Shown: positions 61,596 through 64,000 of the stretch, piece after piece
How positions within the stretch are numbered: position 1 is the first letter of the stretch
Layout: each line of letters starts with the position of its first letter
Source: an uncultured Megasphaera sp.
Lineage (GTDB): Bacteria; Bacillota; Negativicutes; Veillonellales; Megasphaeraceae
Direction: 5' to 3'
Assembly: GCF_900539295.1 (NCBI RefSeq)
Contig: NZ_UQBH01000003.1
Span: 62,001 to 126,000, forward strand
DNA: 64,000 nt
Made by a program: the position numbers and the translations under genes
The notes under the pieces: generated by a model
What the model saw: only the letters and a program-made list of their open reading frames with translations
What the model was told of the DNA's origin: nothing
Database searches by the model: none

Positions 61596-61609
61596 AAAGG
61601 GGCTTTCCT

Positions 61610-62632
61610 TTGGGTATTACTATTTTAGCGACCATTTTCGTATTCAGCGTCATCGTCTTCATCCATGAATTAGGCCATTTTGCCACGGCGAAATGGGCCG
61701 GCATGCAAGTCGATGAGTTTGCTATCGGGTTTGGACCCAAGATATACAGTACGCGCCGCGGTGATACGGAATACTCTCTGCGGGCTATTCCCCTCGGCGG
61801 GTTCAACCGCATTGCCGGTATGTCTGAAGACGAACCGCTGAATGAAAAGTCCTTTTTGAATAAATCCGTTCCGGCCCGGCTGGTGGTCATCGCCGCCGGC
61901 GGAATCATGAATTTTGTGTTGGCTATTGTCCTCTTTTGGGGATTATTCTTTGCCATCGGCACGGTGACCGTATCGCCGGAAGCCGTCGTCGGTTCGACCA
62001 TTTCCGGTTCGCCGGCTGAGCAGTCCGGCCTTACGGAAGGGGACCGCATCGTCCGCATCGGCAACAGCAATATTTCTCAGTGGAGCGATATTTCCGAAGC
62101 CGTCGCACCGTACAGCCATGCCGTCGTTACCGTTCAAATCGAACGGGACGGGAAGCGTCAGGACGTCGAAATGATCCCGGAAGTTGACAGTGCCTCCCAG
62201 AAAGTCATGCTCGGCGTCATGCCCATGACGACGCAGGAACGCCACGGCTTCCTTGATTCTGGGATTATGGCCGTCCAGCGGACGGGAGAAATCTGCCGTC
62301 TCATGCTGGTCGGCATCTATCAGATGGTGACCGGTCAGGAAAAAGCTGAAGTTGCCGGCCCCATCGGCGTCGCCCAGCTGGCAGGCCAGGTCGCAGCCTC
62401 CGGTTTTGCCAATCTCCTCATGTTCACGGCCTTCCTCAGCATTAACTTGGGGATTTTGAATCTCCTGCCCGTACCGCTCCTCGACGGCGGCTACATCATC
62501 TTGCTGATCCTCGAAGGCATTATGCGCCGGCGCATGCCGAGCAAGGCCTTGTACTACATTCAAGTCGTAGGCATGGTCCTTCTCGGGTCACTATTCCTCT
62601 TCGCGATGTTCCAGGATATCAGCCGGTTTTAG
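61610..62632 (+). CDS. rseP: site-2 (RIP) metalloprotease RseP
   Basis: RseP cleaves membrane-spanning substrates. The TTG start follows GAAAGGGG. The 340-residue product has the zinc motif FIHELGHFATAKWAG near residue 18, FGPKIYSTRRGDTEYSLRAI, one PDZ domain (about 125-200), and LNLLPVPLLDGG near 287 with the third ligand Asp. About four membrane segments. Confidence 0.94.
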   Translation: MGITILATIFVFSVIVFIHELGHFATAKWAGMQVDEFAIGFGPKIYSTRRGDTEYSLRAIPLGGFNRIAGMSEDEPLNEKSFLNKSVPARLVVIAAGGIMNFVLAIVLFWGLFFAIGTVTVSPEAVVGSTISGSPAEQSGLTEGDRIVRIGNSNISQWSDISEAVAPYSHAVVTVQIERDGKRQDVEMIPEVDSASQKVMLGVMPMTTQERHGFLDSGIMAVQRTGEICRLMLVGIYQMVTGQEKAEVAGPIGVAQLAGQVAASGFANLLMFTAFLSINLGILNLLPVPLLDGGYIILLILEGIMRRRMPSKALYYIQVVGMVLLGSLFLFAMFQDISRF

Positions 62633-62647
62633 AAAGCGAGGCTTTTC

Positions 62648-63715
62648 ATGAAACGCAGACAATCGATTCCGGTTCAGGCCGGAAAGGTTACTATCGGCGG
62701 CACTGCGCCCATTTCGATTCAGACCATGTCGACCATAAATCCGGCCCGTACGGCAGAAGCTATTGCCGATGCCAAGCGGCTGTCTTCCTACGGCGCCGAA
62801 ATCCTGCGCTTTGCCGTTCCCGATATGGAAGCGGCCAAAGGCCTTTCGGCCGTCGTCAAGGCCGTCGACATCCCCATTGTTGCCGATATCCACTTTGACT
62901 ATCGCCTGGCCCTGGCGGCCGTCGACAGCGGCGTTCAGGCCCTGCGCATCAATCCCGGCAATATCGGTGCCGATGAAAACGTCGTCCGCGTCGTTGAAAA
63001 GGTAAGGCCCAGTGGAATTCCCATTCGCATCGGCATCAATACGGGATCCCTGCCGGAAGATATTCTGAAGGCCCACGGCGGCCATCCGACGGCAGCGGCT
63101 ATGGTGGAAGGGGCTCTGCGCCATATCCGCATTTTAGAACGCCTCGATTACCGCAATATGGTCATTTCCCTCAAGGCTTCTGACGTACCACTCATGATCG
63201 AGTCCTACCAGGAGCTGGCCGATAAAGTGCCTTATGCCCTTCATTTAGGCGTTACCGAAGCCGGTCTCGTCCGCGACGGGAGCATCAAGTCGGCCATCGG
63301 TATCGGAACCTTATTGTACCAGGGCATCGGCGATACGATTCGCGTATCCCTTACAGATGACCCGGCGGAAGAAATAAAAGTAGGCCAGACCATCTTGAGT
63401 TCTCTCGGTCTGCGCCGCTTCGGTCCGACCCTCATTTCCTGTCCGACCTGCGGCCGCACGCAGGTACAGCTCATCGAGCTTGCCAAAGAAGTAGAAGCGG
63501 CCATTTCCCATTTGACTGTGCCCATTAAGGTCGCCGTCATGGGCTGTGTCGTAAACGGCCCGGGAGAGGCGAAAGAAGCCGATTTCGGCATTGCCGGCGG
63601 CAAGGGGAAGGGGATTGTCTTTGCTTACGGCAAGGTCCTTCGTACGGCCCCGGAAGATCAGCTCGTCGCTGCTCTTTTGGAAGAAATAGAAAAATCAATC
63701 GCAAAGGAGTCTTAA
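62648..63715 (+). CDS. ispG: 4-hydroxy-3-methylbut-2-enyl diphosphate synthase
   Basis: IspG is a 4Fe-4S enzyme of the MEP pathway. The 355-residue product has QTMSTINPARTAEAIADAKR near residue 24, VADIHFDYRLAL near 79, RINPGNIG near 99 and the cluster cysteines in ISCPTCGRTQ near 261 and VAVMGCVVNGPGEAKEADFG near 296. It follows dxr and rseP, as usual. Confidence 0.96.
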   Translation: MKRRQSIPVQAGKVTIGGTAPISIQTMSTINPARTAEAIADAKRLSSYGAEILRFAVPDMEAAKGLSAVVKAVDIPIVADIHFDYRLALAAVDSGVQALRINPGNIGADENVVRVVEKVRPSGIPIRIGINTGSLPEDILKAHGGHPTAAAMVEGALRHIRILERLDYRNMVISLKASDVPLMIESYQELADKVPYALHLGVTEAGLVRDGSIKSAIGIGTLLYQGIGDTIRVSLTDDPAEEIKVGQTILSSLGLRRFGPTLISCPTCGRTQVQLIELAKEVEAAISHLTVPIKVAVMGCVVNGPGEAKEADFGIAGGKGKGIVFAYGKVLRTAPEDQLVAALLEEIEKSIAKES

Positions 63716-63718
63716 CTC

Positions 63719-64000
63719 ATGTTAGCATCTAAACTGTACAGTCCGACGCTCCGGGAAATTCCGGCTGACGCCGAAATTTCCAGCCATCAGTACATGCTCA
63801 AAGCCGGTCTCATTCGTAAAAGCGGGGGCGGTTTATACTCATTCCTGCCTCTCGGCCGCCGAGTCGAACTCAAAATCGAAGCTATTATCCGCGAAGAAAT
63901 GGATGGCATCGGCGCTCAGGAAATCATGATGCCTATCGTTCAGCCGGCTGAAATCTGGCATGAATCGGGCCGCTGGAATGCCTATGGTCCGGAAATGTTC
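63719..64000 (+). CDS. proS: prolyl-tRNA synthetase, 5' part (cut by window end)
   Basis: The ATG at 63719 follows AAAGGAG. The 94 residues in view read LYSPTLREIPADAEISSHQY, then LKAGLIRKSGGGLYSFLPLG and QEIMMPIVQPAEIWHESGRW, the start of bacterial-type ProRS with motif 1. The open frame continues to the last base. Confidence 0.95.
   Translation, partial: MLASKLYSPTLREIPADAEISSHQYMLKAGLIRKSGGGLYSFLPLGRRVELKIEAIIREEMDGIGAQEIMMPIVQPAEIWHESGRWNAYGPEMF

Overview
The window looks like a chromosome segment of a Negativicutes bacterium (Veillonellaceae, close to Megasphaera; genus is an inference). Support: moderately GC-rich DNA, the order rpsB-tsf-pyrH-frr-uppS-cdsA-dxr-rseP-ispG-proS, the order miaB-mutS-mutL-miaA-ynbB-rnmV-rsmA, a TPP riboswitch before thiC, and Firmicute-type promoters and strong Shine-Dalgarno sites.

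Region by region. 1-3.7 kb: the start of a FliB-like protein (cut by the window edge), a metallo-beta-lactamase-fold hydrolase, a Cys-rich small protein, trmL, a YlbF-family gene and murB. 3.9-8.5 kb: a cysteine desulfidase-like protein (UPF0597), typA and a DUF362/ferredoxin protein. 8.7-19.1 kb: a tight run for tRNA modification, mismatch repair and rRNA maturation. 19.1-20.9 kb: a structured non-coding stretch, tRNA-Ser(CGA), a two-gene membrane/small-protein operon and a secreted protein of unknown function. 21-23.9 kb: cas4-cas1-cas2 of type I-C style and a CRISPR array, with no interference genes in view. 24-28.6 kb: dTDP-L-rhamnose synthesis (rmlABDC) and a HAD hydrolase. 28.7-29.7 kb: a DUF2325 protein with an unusual N-terminal domain. 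29.8-37.8 kb: a sugar/inositol-type catabolic island (EIIA, IolH-like, a frameshifted MFS porter, AraC regulator, Gfo/Idh dehydrogenase, TIM-barrel isomerase) flanked on both sides by near-identical 219-bp leaders, each followed by a small CRISPR array. 37.9-46.2 kb: purine permease and adenine deaminase (divergent), a structured leader followed by potABCD, and purC. 46.3-48.6 kb: a SIMPL-domain protein and TPP-controlled thiC. 48.7-54.4 kb: polyphosphate metabolism (ppx, a degenerate Ppx-like paralogue, ppk1). 54.4-64 kb: a secreted 3D-domain protein, then translation, isoprenoid and envelope genes to the right edge (proS, cut).

The most unusual part is 21-38 kb. One adaptation module serves, or once served, three small arrays. 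Arrays 2 and 3 carry a second leader type that is duplicated on either side of a metabolic island. Repeats show allele replacement from the leader end, compensatory stem changes and decayed relics. The DUF2325 protein between arrays 1 and 2 has a glycine-rich segment that recalls RAMP/Cas6 proteins; that link is speculative.

All calls are by eye from sequence and family knowledge; no search was run.
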